This document shows, piece after piece, positions 23,347 to 34,816 of a DNA stretch of 43,096 nucleotides. How positions within the stretch are numbered: position 1 is the first letter of the stretch; each line of letters begins with the position of its first letter. The notes under the pieces are model-generated. The model was not told where the DNA came from. It worked only from the letters and a program-made list of their open reading frames with translations, and searched no databases. Made by a program: the position numbers and the translations under genes. The DNA lies in NCBI GenBank assembly GCA_037447655.1, contig JBBHKE010000069.1, forward strand, positions 1-43,096, written 5' to 3'. The stretch is from Zygnema cylindricum (taxonomy: Eukaryota > Streptophyta > Zygnematophyceae > Zygnematales > Zygnemataceae).

Positions 23347-25419
23347 GAGAAGAGTATGGTGGGCAGGAGAATAAGTTCCGTATAAATGCACAGTTCTATG
23401 TCGCCGTTCCTGTCCCGGCTTTAGCGGATCTTGCCCGTGGTCCTTGAAGAAACCGGCCAATGCTGTTTTGCCGCGTGGCAAAACCCACCTGGACGAACGT
23501 TTGGCTGGTCAACGCATTGACATGAATGACACTGTGATACGTGTCAACGCGTCCCTTGCCAAGCCGACATAGGAGTGGTCGATAAACCCGTCTCAATACA
23601 GTAAAACACATTATATCACAGTGCACTGCGAATGTAAGGGCTTTTGCCCGTTGGAACAGGGACCCCTCCGTTTCCTGAAAATTTTGGAACGCTGGTTGGC
23701 TCCCAAACGAAAACGTCGACCAATGTACTCGTGGGATGGCACCGTTACATATGACATCGAAACAGATTGCTCCCTGTTTCAGTAGAGAAACACCCTAATT
23801 CTAATTCGAGTACTTGCTTTTCTAAAAAACAATCATTATGTTCCTGCTACTAACTCTATTCAAAAAAGTGGCCGATAATGCGCCACGTCGTAGTTTTGAT
23901 AGTGTAGATTATTGTAACGTACTAAATTTAAGCTCCGAATCCCATGTAACATATTCCTGGAACCGGTGTATAAGAAACGCGCTTTCTATCAAAATTGATT
24001 TCATGACGAAATGAGTGCGAAATAAAATGTTAAAAGTCTTTCATCTAGCAATATAAATCATGATAAGTACATTAGAACCGAGATTTCGGTTTTAATTGAA
24101 TTTTACATCCATCGACCTGATAAGGAATTATAATTCACACACGGGACAAATAAAGGACAACAATAAGAATCATTTTGAGCCAACGCTGTTTTTTCTCATT
24201 AATTACCTACTTGTTCTTTTTACTATATTTTCTACCTTGGCTCTCTTGTTTGCGCGTATGATCGTGTCCTTCAGTACAATGGCGTCCATTTGATTAGTTG
24301 CTCTCACGGAGGAAAGTTTATTGAAGTATACAACATTATTTGAGACACAATTGCGACTATCGCTTAAGAGGGAAGATGTTTTTTTTTACGAGAGGTTTCA
24401 CGTAATATCCCTTCGCATCGGATTGACTTTGTACTACTCAATGGTGCACGTGGTACACCTGGTAACATTCTATCGGCAAACTTTGTCTCGAATATAGTAG
24501 GTGGCAAAGCGGCTCGACATGTTAGAGTGGTCGTTCCTGACGTGGATAAGAAAGAGCGTGATTATGCACAACGAGATACTATGAACGACTTTATTCCAAT
24601 GGCGGTCGAGATATTTGGTTGTTTGGCTGTTGTTTTGGACGAGTTTATCTAACTAAATGGTCGTCGCTCTTTGAGAGCCGAGGCTGTGTGAGCCCTCTTG
24701 CTTCAATCTTTACTTCTTTTTATCAATTTTTATTTGTGGCTACACTACGAGCGTAATCTTATTCCAATCGGTTACTGCAAATATGGATCGGTAACTTGTT
24801 ATAAAACTCCATTAGCATGCTCCGCGAAGCCTATGGGATTTAAAGGGTTTTTCGTAGATCTTCAGCCATCTTACGTTTTATTAGGTGATGTTGGCTAGAG
24901 CACATTGTTGTGCCCTTTCTTTAGTGTTTGTTGTTTGATTTTTTGTTTTTATTTAAAGTGCCCTTCTTATATGTGTTGGTTTTTTTCGCCTTGGTTTTTT
25001 TGTTTTTACTTGTTCCGTAAGCATTTAATTTTTAAATTTTAGCTTTAACATGCACTGTCTTTATATAGTATCATGACCTACACATCTATATTTAAGGATT
25101 AGCACACACCTGTCCATATATGGTTGTTAAAACAAATTCTTGGTCAGATTTTGTGGATTAAACAAAATATGTAGATAGTGGTTCTTAGCATAACATGGAA
25201 AGAACGATTCCACACGAACACGGGGCTAATTTCACAATACTATTGCATTTCTGATCAGCACGGAAAGTCATCTCTAAATCTCTCAAACGGTTCGCCTGGT
25301 AGCGGTGTGCCGTGCGTCACTGTCGTGTGAATACGGTAATAAACCGGTGAAACGAGGGACGATACGGAAAAACGGTTAGGTACGAAACGTCAATGGACTC
25401 ATTAGAGGCACATGGAGGC
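23347..25419. mobile_element. 2-kb dispersed repeat, copy A
   Basis: This segment is repeated in the same orientation from 25946. Homology begins at GAGAAGAGTRTGGTGGGCAGG and ends at GAGGCACATGGAGG. The two copies agree for most of their length with scattered substitutions and small indels. There are no TG..CA ends, no terminal inverted repeats and no clear target duplication, so the class is unresolved. Copy A sits directly upstream of the phosphoesterase start. It contains a decayed coding remnant (about 24300-24691). Confidence 0.75.
24420..24691 (+). pseudogene. Unrecognised coding remnant in repeat copy A
   Basis: One frame reads through IDFVLLNGARGTPGNILSAN, VGGKAARHVRVVVPDVDKKE, RDYAQRDTMNDF and VEIFGCLAVVLDEFI, with a stop just before LNGRRSLRAEAV and a final TGA at 24689-24691. 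Frames further up are interrupted. The same protein is readable in copy B, where the differences are mostly conservative, which suggests a real ancestral protein. I do not recognise the family. Confidence 0.5.
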
Positions 25420-25945
25420 ATGGACAATTGGACATATCCGGACATGCTGTACTAAGAAACTGCGGAAAGAAAACGTCAAACGTTGCACGACTGCGGTCTG
25501 GCGAAATGAACCACACTGCCGAAAAGGAAATCGACGCCATAACAAACTTCGCCTGGCATGGTTGCAATTTCGTGCGGACGAGGTACGAAATGTGCGCACT
25601 TTACGAACATTAGGCTGTAAAAAATTGCCTGACCTAATTCCCATGGCGGTTTACCGCGACCCTTTCCCTCCTTCACCCTCTCCCGCCGCAGCCTCTCTCC
25701 GGCAGCCGCCGCATTCGTGCGCTCGTGCGCCCCCCTCTCCCGCGACTCCCGCCTGCACGGTAGGCGGCCGATGCGACCGCCCCTCCTCCCTCTTCCATGT
25801 CAACGCCGGGCATGCATAAGAGACAGGGAGGAGAGGAGGGCCTGGATCGGGGGGGGAGCGGGAGAGGAGGAAAGGGGAGGGATGGGGGCAAATAGAGGGG
25901 CGATAATGGGAGGGGAAGAGTGTCTCTTTCCCTCCCTCCCTCCCT
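25420..25945. other. Spacer between repeat copies; GC-rich with C/T and G/A runs
   Basis: About 526 bases separate the two copies. From 25640 on it is unusually GC-rich for the window, with CCCTCCTTCACC-like pyrimidine runs, then GGGAGGGATGGGGG-like purine runs and finally CCCTCCCTCCCTCCC up to the start of copy B. Open frames here are products of the composition. No gene is recognised. Confidence 0.5.
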
Positions 25946-26895
25946 GAGAAGAGTGTGGTGGGCAGGAGAATAAGTTCCGTATAAATGCACAGTTCTATGT
26001 CGCCGTTCCTGTCCCGGCTTTAGCGGATCTTGCCCGTGGTCCTTGAAGAAACCGGCAGGCCAATGCTGTTTTGCCGCGTGGCAAAACCCGCCTGGACGAA
26101 CGTTTGGCTGGTCAACGCATTGACATGAGTGACACGGTGATACGTGTCAACGCGTCCCTTGCCAAGCCGACATAGGACCGTATGAGTGATCGATAACCAG
26201 TCAATACAGTAAAACACATTATATCACAGTGCACTGCGCATGTAAGGGCTTTTGCCCGTTGGAACAGGGACCCCTCCGTTTCCTGAAAATTTGGAACGCT
26301 GGTTGGCTCCCAAACGAAAACGTCGACCAATGTACTCGTGGGATGGCACCGTTACATATGACATCGAAACAGATTGCTCCCTGTTTCAGTAGAGAAACAC
26401 CCTAATTCTAATTCGAGTACTTGCTTTTCTAAAAAACAATCATTATGTTCCTGCTACTAACTCTATTCAAAAAAGTGGCCGATAATGCGCCACGTCGTAG
26501 TTTTGATAGTGTAGATTATTGTAACGTACTAAATTTAAGCTCCGAATCCCATGTAACATTTTCCTGACCGGTGTATAGGATAACGCGCTTCCTATCAAAA
26601 TTTATTTCATGACGAAATGAGTGCGAAATAAAATGTTGAAGTTCTTTCATCTAGAAATATAAATAATGATGAGTACATTAGAACCGAGATTTCGGTTTTA
26701 ATTGAATTTTACATCCATCGACATGATAAGGAATTATAATTCACACACGGGACAAATAAAGGACAACAATGAGAATCATTTTGAGCCAACGCTGTTTTTC
26801 TTCATTAATTACCTATTTGTTCTTTTTACTACATTTTCTACCTTGGCTCTCATGTTTGCGCGTCTTATCGTGTCCTTTAGTACAATGGCGTCCAT

Positions 26896-27295
26896 TTGAT
26901 TAGTTGCTCTCACAAGGGAAAGTTTATTCAAGTATACAACACTATTCGAGACACAATTGTGACTATCGCTTACGAGGGAAGATATTTTTTTCGACGAGAG
27001 GTTTCACATAGTATTCCTTCGCATCTGATTTACTTTGTACTACTCAATGCTGCACGTGGTACACCTGGTAACATTCTATCCGCGAACCTTGCCGAATATA
27101 GTAGGTGGCAAAGCGGCTCGACATGTTAGAGTGGTCATTCCTAGCGTGGACAAGAAGGAGCGTGATTATGCACAACGAGATATTATGAAAGACTTTACTC
27201 GAATGGCAGACGAGATATTTGGTGGTTTGTTTGTTGTTTTAGACGAGTTTATCCAACCTAATGGTCGACGCTCTTTGAGAGCTGAGGCTGTGTGA
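26896..27295 (+). pseudogene. Unrecognised coding remnant in repeat copy B
   Basis: The first frame runs from about 26896 (SCSHKGKFIQVYNTIRDT, YFFRREVSHSIPSHLIYF, NAARGTPGNILSANL) to a frameshift near 27090-27110. The following frame carries VGGKAARHVRVVIPSVDKKE, RDYAQRDIMKDFTRM, EIFGGLFVVLDEFIQ and NGRRSLRAEAV, ending at TGA 27293-27295. Copy A has the stop before NGRR but not the frameshift, so the two copies broke independently. No known domain is visible. Confidence 0.55.
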
Positions 27296-27826
27296 GCCCT
27301 CTTGCTTCAACCTTTTCTCATATCAATGTTTATTTGTGGCTACACAATGAGCGTAATCTTATTTCAATCGGGTACTGCAACTATGGATCGTAAACGCGTT
27401 CTAAAACTCCATTAGAATGCTCCGCCAAGCCTAGGGGATTTGAAGGGTTATTTTTCGTAGAACTTTAGCCATCTTGAGTTTTAGTAGGTAATGTTGGCTA
27501 GAGCACATTGTTGTGCCCTTTCTTTAGTGTTTGTTGTTTCTTCTTTTTGTTTTTATTTAAAGTGCCCTTCTTATGTGTGTTGGTTTAGTTTTTTTGTTTT
27601 TATTGTTTTCGTAAGCATATAGTTTTTAAATTTTAGCTTTAACATGCACTGTCTTTATATAGTCTTATGACCTTCACATCTACTTTTAATGATTAGCACA
27701 CACGTGTCCGTATATGGTTGTTAAAACAGGTCTTTGGTCAGATTTTGTGGATTAATATATATATATATATAGTAGTTCTTAGCATAACATCGAAAAAATG
27801 ATACCACACGAACACGGGGCTAATTT

Positions 27827-29095
27827 ATAGGTGGGTCTTTTTTCGGGTTGCCGATAATCGATATATTGGTACCGTATATCGTTATCGGTGTTATCGCCGA
27901 TAAATAACCGATATTTATTAGTTATTTATCGGCGATACACCGATATCGATAACTGTGCGGACCGTACAAATAAATGTATGGTGAACACACTGAATTGTGT
28001 GTGTTATTCCCAGACGCGTCGCGAACCCCCTTCCCCCCGAGTTCGGTACAAAATCGCGATATTTCCTTGATTACTTATACTTTAAGGGGGTTTTACTTAG
28101 GTTCCACGCTCCCAAACCCGTCCAGAATGTCCTTTTGAATGTTTTTTTTTTGCAAGGTTAATTACACCCTCATATCACTTCCATGGTAGCAGTAAAAGGC
28201 GACAATCTGACAGATGTGTTCGTCTGCTCTGTTCGTTTGTTTTTTCGAAAAAGAGTCGTTTGTTTTTCGAAAAAGAATGAGTTATAAATTTACAATGTAG
28301 TTTAATATGTTCGTTTCGGTACTACACTGTAGTTTTGGAACTATAAAGTATTATTTTAAATCATCAACTTTTATGTGCAGGGATGTCCGTAATAAATTCC
28401 AGTTAAACAGATACGGAACAGGTTCTTATACGTGGCATGCCACGCTATATAAAGTCAATAATATAATACAATATGTTATAAAGTACTGTTGTATGCATAC
28501 TTTATTTTAAAGTTATCGCCGAAATGGAATTTGTTGGTCTCGGACTGATACATTGGGACCTCAAACCGCTCGATAACCAATAACTATCAGTATCGGTGTT
28601 ATCGCGATACTTATTTTACCGATACACAACACTAGAGTAAATAAAAAAGTTGAGTAAAAAAAGTAAAAAAATATTTAAAATTATTTATTAAAATTTGTGA
28701 GAAAAAACTTTTTCAAAACAAAGTTTTACTCTAATTTATCAATAAATCTAATTAGGGCGTAAATTAGGGCGTTGATATATCCGCTCTACATACATTTTTC
28801 ACGTCATTATGACGTTTGTATTACGTGGTTTGTTAAAACGTAGTTACATGAAAACGTGTACTAAATAATTATTTGTAATTTTTTACTTAATAAGGTACAA
28901 TTTTGCACGCTGAGACACCTACCATACGCCACACTATTGAAAACGACACTGTATTAAATTATTAACGCTCATTCAAAAAGTTCTTAAAATAACGTAAAGA
29001 ATATTTTAGAATAATGTACTCTATTTACGGTGATAGAGTCAAAATTTGGGGTGACGAAATTACCATACATAACTCTAATTACGATCCGCGGTGTA
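27827..29095. mobile_element. Insertion splitting repeat copy B
   Basis: The 1.27-kb insert is flanked by the 7-base direct repeat CTAATTT (27820-27826 and 29096-29102); the eighth base differs (G versus A). Its left part, about 27828-28634, is a reverse-oriented relative of the element at 6785-7249. It ends with the same CCGATACACAACACTA and carries the same TGGCATGCCA palindrome near 28437. Its left end (TAGGTGGGTC) is diverged. The rest, 28635-29095, is AT-rich and contains the start of a 77-residue open frame (29014-29247) that runs out into the repeat. Whether this is one insertion or two nested ones is unresolved. Confidence 0.6.
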
Positions 29096-29286
29096 CTAAT
29101 TTCACAATGCTATTGCATTTTTTATCAGCACGGAAAGTCATCTCTAAATCTCTCAAACGGTGCCTGGAAGCGGTGTACCGTGCGTCACTGTCGTGTGAAT
29201 ACGATAATAAACCGGTGAAACGAGGGACAATACAAGAAAACGGTTAGGTACGAAACGTCAATGGAATCATGGAGGCACATGGAGGA

Positions 29287-29841
29287 ACATAGTTCTATTG
29301 TTTTTAGTGCGATTCTAGGCGATTATTTCGTGCAGCGATTCGTACGATTTCCACGAAATCGTATCGTCACAACACCATTACCGATTTTACAATAGGAACA
29401 TTAAATCAAGTGCTGGACAGACGTGCAAACATTTTCATGATACATTATTGTTTGTAGGCTAGTACACGTGGCATCCAATAATTTGACCACCACTTGGCTC
29501 TCTTTGTTTGCTTTAGAATAAATAATGTAAAACAAGACGACAGACAATATCATTCACAACTTGGCAACTTTCAGCATTCAAAATCAGTTTCTTACTAGAC
29601 ATCGTTCCTTTGTTACAATTGTATTCCCTCTATTATAATGGAATCCACTTTTTGAACGGCTATCTATTCTGTGCCCTGCTACATGTGAATGTCATTACTC
29701 TTCCCACCTACACCTCTGTCTATTTCTACCTCTATGACATATGAAGTTCGTCGCTTTTGCGAATATTGTTAATCTGATTAGGTGCACGTGGTCCTAGAAA
29801 TCATCCTAGTTACTCAAAATGTCTAATAAGGTCAACAGGTC
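29287..29841. other. Upstream of the copia fragment; possible 5' LTR not resolved
   Basis: A 5' LTR and primer-binding site of the copia element would be expected here, but the matching 3' LTR is not in the window, so no border can be confirmed. A TGTTACAATTG word near 29612 and a TGG-starting word near 29788 are possible landmarks only. No gene is seen. Confidence 0.4.
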
Positions 29842-31658
29842 ATGGGCCCGCTAGGCGCCCTTGATAAGTTCGAAGGATCTAATTATCATATGTGGAGGTG
29901 TCGAGCCGAGGCGGCCCTTGAGGAGAGGAATTGCTTGGGGCTTGTAACTCGAGCAGAGACGCGTCCGATTCCTGCGGTTGCAAACAGTGTGAAAGCAGAT
30001 GAGACAAAGGGGATGAAAGACTGGGACATGCGGGAGATTCGAGCCAAGAATTGCTTGATTCGCGGGCTGGCAGATAATCGGCTGAGAAATGTGACAAGAC
30101 TTAAAACTTTTGCAGAGATTTGAGAATCCCTAGAGGCGACACACAAACTCTCAGGTATGATAGCAAGAATCAAGCATGTAAAGACACTCATGACGAGTGT
30201 CCACCAAGATGGCACATCTATGGAGGCATACACCTCTCACTATGCCAACCTCTTGGTCGAAGTCGACGCTGTCTGTTTCACCCTACCCACAAACACCAAA
30301 ATCACCCTTCTGATGCTTTCTCTCCCAATCGAGTACAAACCCATCCTCAATTGGTTCGATCAGAAAGAAGTCTCCACATGGAAGTGGAACGAAGTTGTCG
30401 AAGCACTCCTGAAAGATGAATTTAACACGAAAATCATGACGAATCGCGATATGAACTCCTAAGGCTCAGCATTTGCATATGGGAGCAAAATCAACCACAG
30501 AGACAGAAGGGGCAGTCATAACCGCGATAAGAAAGATAACAAAAAGTGTTTCTACTATGACAAAACATGTCACTTTATCTCAGTTTGTAGGAAATACGCT
30601 CAGGACAAATAGAATGGAAAGGTGGATGAGTCTAGACTGAAAAGGGGGAAGGGGAAAGGGAAGGAGATAGTGAGCTCACAAGCGATGATGGCATCATCCC
30701 TCGCAATCGGCTCCAACGACTGGATGATCGACACAGGTGCTTCAGAACACATGTGTTACATGCACGAATGGTTCACAAACTTCAAGCAAACAACCCCATC
30801 TCGATTTTTCATGGGAGACAATCACTCCACACGTGCAACTGGATACAAAGACATAGAGATAGAGGCGTTACTGGATCGAAAACTAACATTTCGGACAATA
30901 AAGAATGTCCTTTATGTCTCAGATTTTAAGAGATACCTCTACTCCATCCCTCAAGCAGAGGATAGCGTCATCATACTAATATGGCAAAAAGGAGGAAAGA
31001 TCAAACTAATGCGGGAGGGGATGATCATTGCAGAGGGAGAACAAATGGCAAACCAGACTTACTGTCTCAAGTGTAACCCGCAGTTGAAATCAATTGCTCT
31101 CGCGGCAAGATCAATCCTTCAAATGACAAACTTATCACCACCTGCATGCACAGAAAACACCAAGATAAACATCAGCGAAAAGGAGTTGACCGAAACAAAG
31201 ACTCACAATTTATCCAACCAGTTTTTGTGGCACTGCAGATTAGGTCACTTACACACAGAAGGGATGAGAAAAATGATCAAAGGAAACATGGCACATGGAA
31301 TCAAACTTGCATCAGTAAGGGACTCACCGGAACTGTGTCATGGGTGCGAGATGGGAAAGTCTTACTGACTTCCATTTCCAAAAGGAGGTGCACAAAAAGA
31401 TTGCCGAGTGCTTGAGGTCGTGCACTCAGACGTTTGAGGACCCACGAAAGTTGTGTCATGCATTGGATAACAGTACATGATTACATTCATTGAGGACTTC
31501 ACCAGGATGACACACATCTTCTGCTCACTCACACGAGCGAAGTTTTCACTCATTTCAAGGCATACAAGGCAACCGTTGAGAAGAAACATGGCGTGTCAAT
31601 TACTTGTTTAAGAAGTGACAGGGACACAGAGTACATTTCGAATGAATTTAAATATTTT
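29842..31658 (+). pseudogene. Decayed Ty1/copia gag-PR-IN fragment
   Basis: Gag begins with LDKFEGSNYHMW and continues through a UBN2-type region (LEATHKLSGMIARIKHVKTL, then MEAYTSHYANLL). The zinc knuckle CFYYDKTCHFISVC has Tyr in place of its second Cys. Protease shows an intact IDTGASEHM. The GAG-pre-integrase zinc region reads HCRLGHLHTEGM..CHGCEMGK. The integrase core starts with LEVVHSDV and reaches CLRSDRDTEYISNEFKYF (the CLR part in a shifted frame), then stops dead at the LTR that begins at 31659. Stops occur at 30121, 30610, 31366 and in the integrase. Reverse transcriptase and RNase H are absent from the window and should lie beyond the nested elements. Confidence 0.88.
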
Positions 31659-32844
31659 TGAAACTCTGAGACCTCCTTTGGCCCCAGAGTACGCATATCC
31701 AAAGAATCTAATTTAGATAGTGCCGACTCCTAACTTGATATAAACCCAAATGATTGACCCTTTGACAGTCAGAACCCCAATATAGATTCACCCCGGTGAA
31801 ATAACACTTTCTGTGTGCTCAGTTCCACCACAGACTGCAAAGTTAGAATGTGAGATTTAGACACATTCACCCACTTTGATTCCTTAGAAATGCAGCCACC
31901 TTTGACAAACAAAAACTGTGACCGACTACACCCCTGTTTAGCCTGGGCTCCCTTGAGTTTGGCAGGCAAAAGAATCACTGAAAATGGTTATAAATTGATA
32001 GTTAAGTACGCAAAAGTTTCCCATTTATACAATGTGCTCTCTAGGAGAGGCAGCTACCTACCCAAAATTTTCTAAGTCCTATCCCCCCTCTAAAACTCTA
32101 TCTACTGAAGTACGGCACCAATCAAATTATTGTGTTGTACAGAAAAGTAGAAGTATCGGTGTACTTTCTGCATGGCCATCGTACGACATGGCAAAAATGT
32201 CGACACGTGTCATAGCCGGATTTGTTCCCGCAATCTCCAGAGTCGCCGCAATCCAACATTGTCGCGCCACGATTCACATGACGTGGCGATGGCTGAAAAA
32301 CGCCAAAAGTACATGTTCCGTGATCGCGGTGCTTATCGTGGCTGTCCGATCAAACCGGATACAATTGTAGCCGTTGAAAATACGCGCGCGATATTTGTTT
32401 CGCGTTTGAAACAAATGCGAGGTATCCGTTTTATAAAATACATTAAATCGTACTCCATATTATACAAAACTGTATCTATACATTACGTATCTATTTTATG
32501 TTATACGAACTAGTCTACGTGTAAAAATATAAATATTTGTCAAACATATTATACCTTAGCAGTGGCTTTAGACTTATTGGTTAAAGCTAACGGTTAGTTT
32601 GACGTACGGTAGGTACCCGAATCAAATCGTGGGTCAGTTAAATCTTTTAGATAACTCTATCAAGATTTGCCTTCCTATCGTTTTTGGACAGCCTAGGCAG
32701 CCACGGATCCAACTCTTCTTCAAGTCTTCAGTGACTGCGACAAGTGTGGGGACTTGAGTGAAGAGTTAGAGGCAGGCTGTCACTGTCTCCTTTTTGCCTT
32801 TTATTTTACAATTTTTAGACCTAGAAAATACTTAAATTTCAACA
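31659..32844 (-). repeat. 3' LTR of the gag-only element, 1186 bp
   Basis: On the plus strand it runs from TGAAACTCTGAGACC to TTTCAACA, so on the element strand it has the canonical TGTTG..TTTCA ends. It agrees with the right copy from the first base to about 32714. The last 130 bases have no partner in the window because the right copy is interrupted there. Confidence 0.8.
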
Positions 32845-34816
32845 CTCCCCTTATTTTCTAGTCTACTTACTTTCAACTCCCATAAAAAACAACAAATACA
32901 CATATACATATATATATATATATATTTTCCTTTCCTTTTTCCTTTTTTCCTTCATGAAGCTTCAAGCGAATACTTTTATATTTAAAAAGTGTATTAGATG
33001 ACCAAAAATATTTTCATCTTGTCGATCATACATTTTATTTTGCATGCCATTTTTAATAAATCCGATCAAAGATTTTATCCACCTCCTCCCCTTTTCATCC
33101 AACCATAATCTACTTTCCCTTTTGCATTTCCAAGAATCAGCCCCATCCCCAACATGCAACACATACCTAGATGATAACCCTTTTACAGGCACATCTTCAC
33201 AAGCGACATCACACCAAGTAGTGATGTCAAATCCACCCACCTCCAAAGACTCCCAAAAAACACTAGTCCCCACTAAGTTCCTTATAAGTTCTACATCTTC
33301 CATAATCATATTTTTATCCATGATAACTACCCCATTTTATGACCTTCCCTCACTCTCTCCCATGGAACTCTTTCCACTATCACTTTCTATTTTAATCCTA
33401 ATAAATATTTCTTCTCCCCTTAACCTTTAATCAAATATTTCTCTTCTCCCCTATCCTTTAAAACCTCTTCGAGTTTCACTTTTCCCCTTTCCTCGAAATC
33501 CGTTGAAGTCTCCTTTTCTGACCAATTTTCTGTTATAATATTATCTATAAAATTATCCTCATTAATTTTGTCTTTCCCGTTTTCACTTATGGATCCTAGA
33601 TCTGACTTTCTCATTTCTAAGTCATACACTCTACACTCCTCGACATCCTCAAGTACCTCCTCTCTCTTTACTTCCCTTATACCTCCAAAAGCACACTGTT
33701 GTTTTCGTGGAATTTTCGTGTGCTTTTCTCTCTTCCCCATACTACTAATCCGGAGAAGCTCTAAAATATCTTCATCCTCTTTCTCCTCTTCCCCTTCTTC
33801 CTCCTCATCCACATTCCAACTTCTAAGTTTTTCCAAACAAGGGCATTCCTCCATATAATGACCCGGTTCCCTACAAAAGAAGCAAACCCTCTATTTCAAA
33901 GCTCCCTTTTCTCTTCCTCTCCCTCTCTTTCCACCAAAGTTCCGATAAGGTTTACCTTTGTCTTTCTTCCGCTCATCACGCTTCCGCTTGTCACCACCGT
34001 TCCTCTCATCACGCTTGCGCCAATCACCACCAACTGTAAATGCATTCACCCTGTCACTTCCCCTACGAAGTTCGAAAGTAATTTCCCTCACAAAAATTAT
34101 CCCCATGGTAAAGGTCCAATTCCATGAGGAACCATCAATTGCCTGCATACGACAAGTGATGTTTTCATACTCATCTAAGAGTTTCATGTATTAATCTTTC
34201 TCTCCTCAGATTCTACATATCCCGCACTAGCAAGCTCAACATACAACGCAGCAATATCATTGCAAAACTCTATCATGCTACCGCCTTTATAAACATAGGC
34301 CTCTATTTCATGTTTTACTAAGTGCTGCCTCTGTATAGTTTCACTCTTGTAAATCTGAATTAGTGTTTTCCAGATTTCCGAAGACTTGGTTAGACTTAAA
34401 AGAGTGATAGCTATGGAATTAGACACATATCTAAGTATGAGATGTTTTGCTATAGTGTTTTTGTATTCCCATATTTTTTTGTCATTTTCTTCAGTTTTAA
34501 TCCCTACAAATGGTACCATAGCTGAGAGCCTAGCTCCCCTCACCATAGGTGTCCTTTTTTCCTTCTCCCCTATTTCCTCATCCACGGAAAGGTTTTTTTC
34601 TTCACCATCCGTTACATTTGACCTCCGGTTGATATTCAGGGCAACCACAGATGATTCTCCATAGTAAGCTCCTCTTAAGCCAGGTGGCGGACATCTCACT
34701 TGTCCCGAAACAATTCCCTATAAGTGTTCTCGAAAAGCAATCCCTCCATAGTAAACTCCCAATAAGTGAGGTATGTTCCATCGAACATAGGCACCCTAGA
34801 TGGTGGGCCCATAACC
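32845..34816 (-). pseudogene. Interior of the gag-only element: gag region plus acidic unknown region
   Basis: Reading on the minus strand, a start ATG lies at 34812, a few bases inside the 5' LTR border. An early segment reads VPMFDGTYLTYWEFTMEGLL, a copia-gag style start. After frameshifts come IWEYKNTIAKHLILR, SSEIWKTLIQIYKSE and GGSMIEFCNDIAALYVELAS (34184-34699). Next are a basic Arg/Lys/Asp-rich segment (33891-34187) and a complete zinc knuckle CFFCREPGHYMEEC behind a stop near 33890. A very acidic stretch of about 140 residues follows (33420-33854), then a separate 119-residue frame (32962-33321) with FDITTWCDVACEDVPVKG. I do not recognise the last two parts. Confidence 0.7.

Larger units (their letters stand above)
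25946..29286. mobile_element. 2-kb dispersed repeat, copy B, split by an insertion
   Basis: Copy B matches copy A from 25946 to 27826 and again from about 29096 to 29286. The two parts are separated by 27827-29095. At the joint copy A is continuous (GGGGCTAATTTCACAAT). Copy B has CTAATTT on both sides of the extra DNA. Distinctive differences from copy A include a (TA)n run near 27755-27770 in place of AACAAAATATG. Confidence 0.75.

Noticed and set aside
23347-29286. The two 2-kb repeats as LTRs of one retrotransposon with a 0.5-kb interior
   Set aside because: Homology ends do not have TG..CA termini, the spacer has no primer site, purine tract or gag/pol motif, and an internal decayed reading frame is unlike an LTR.
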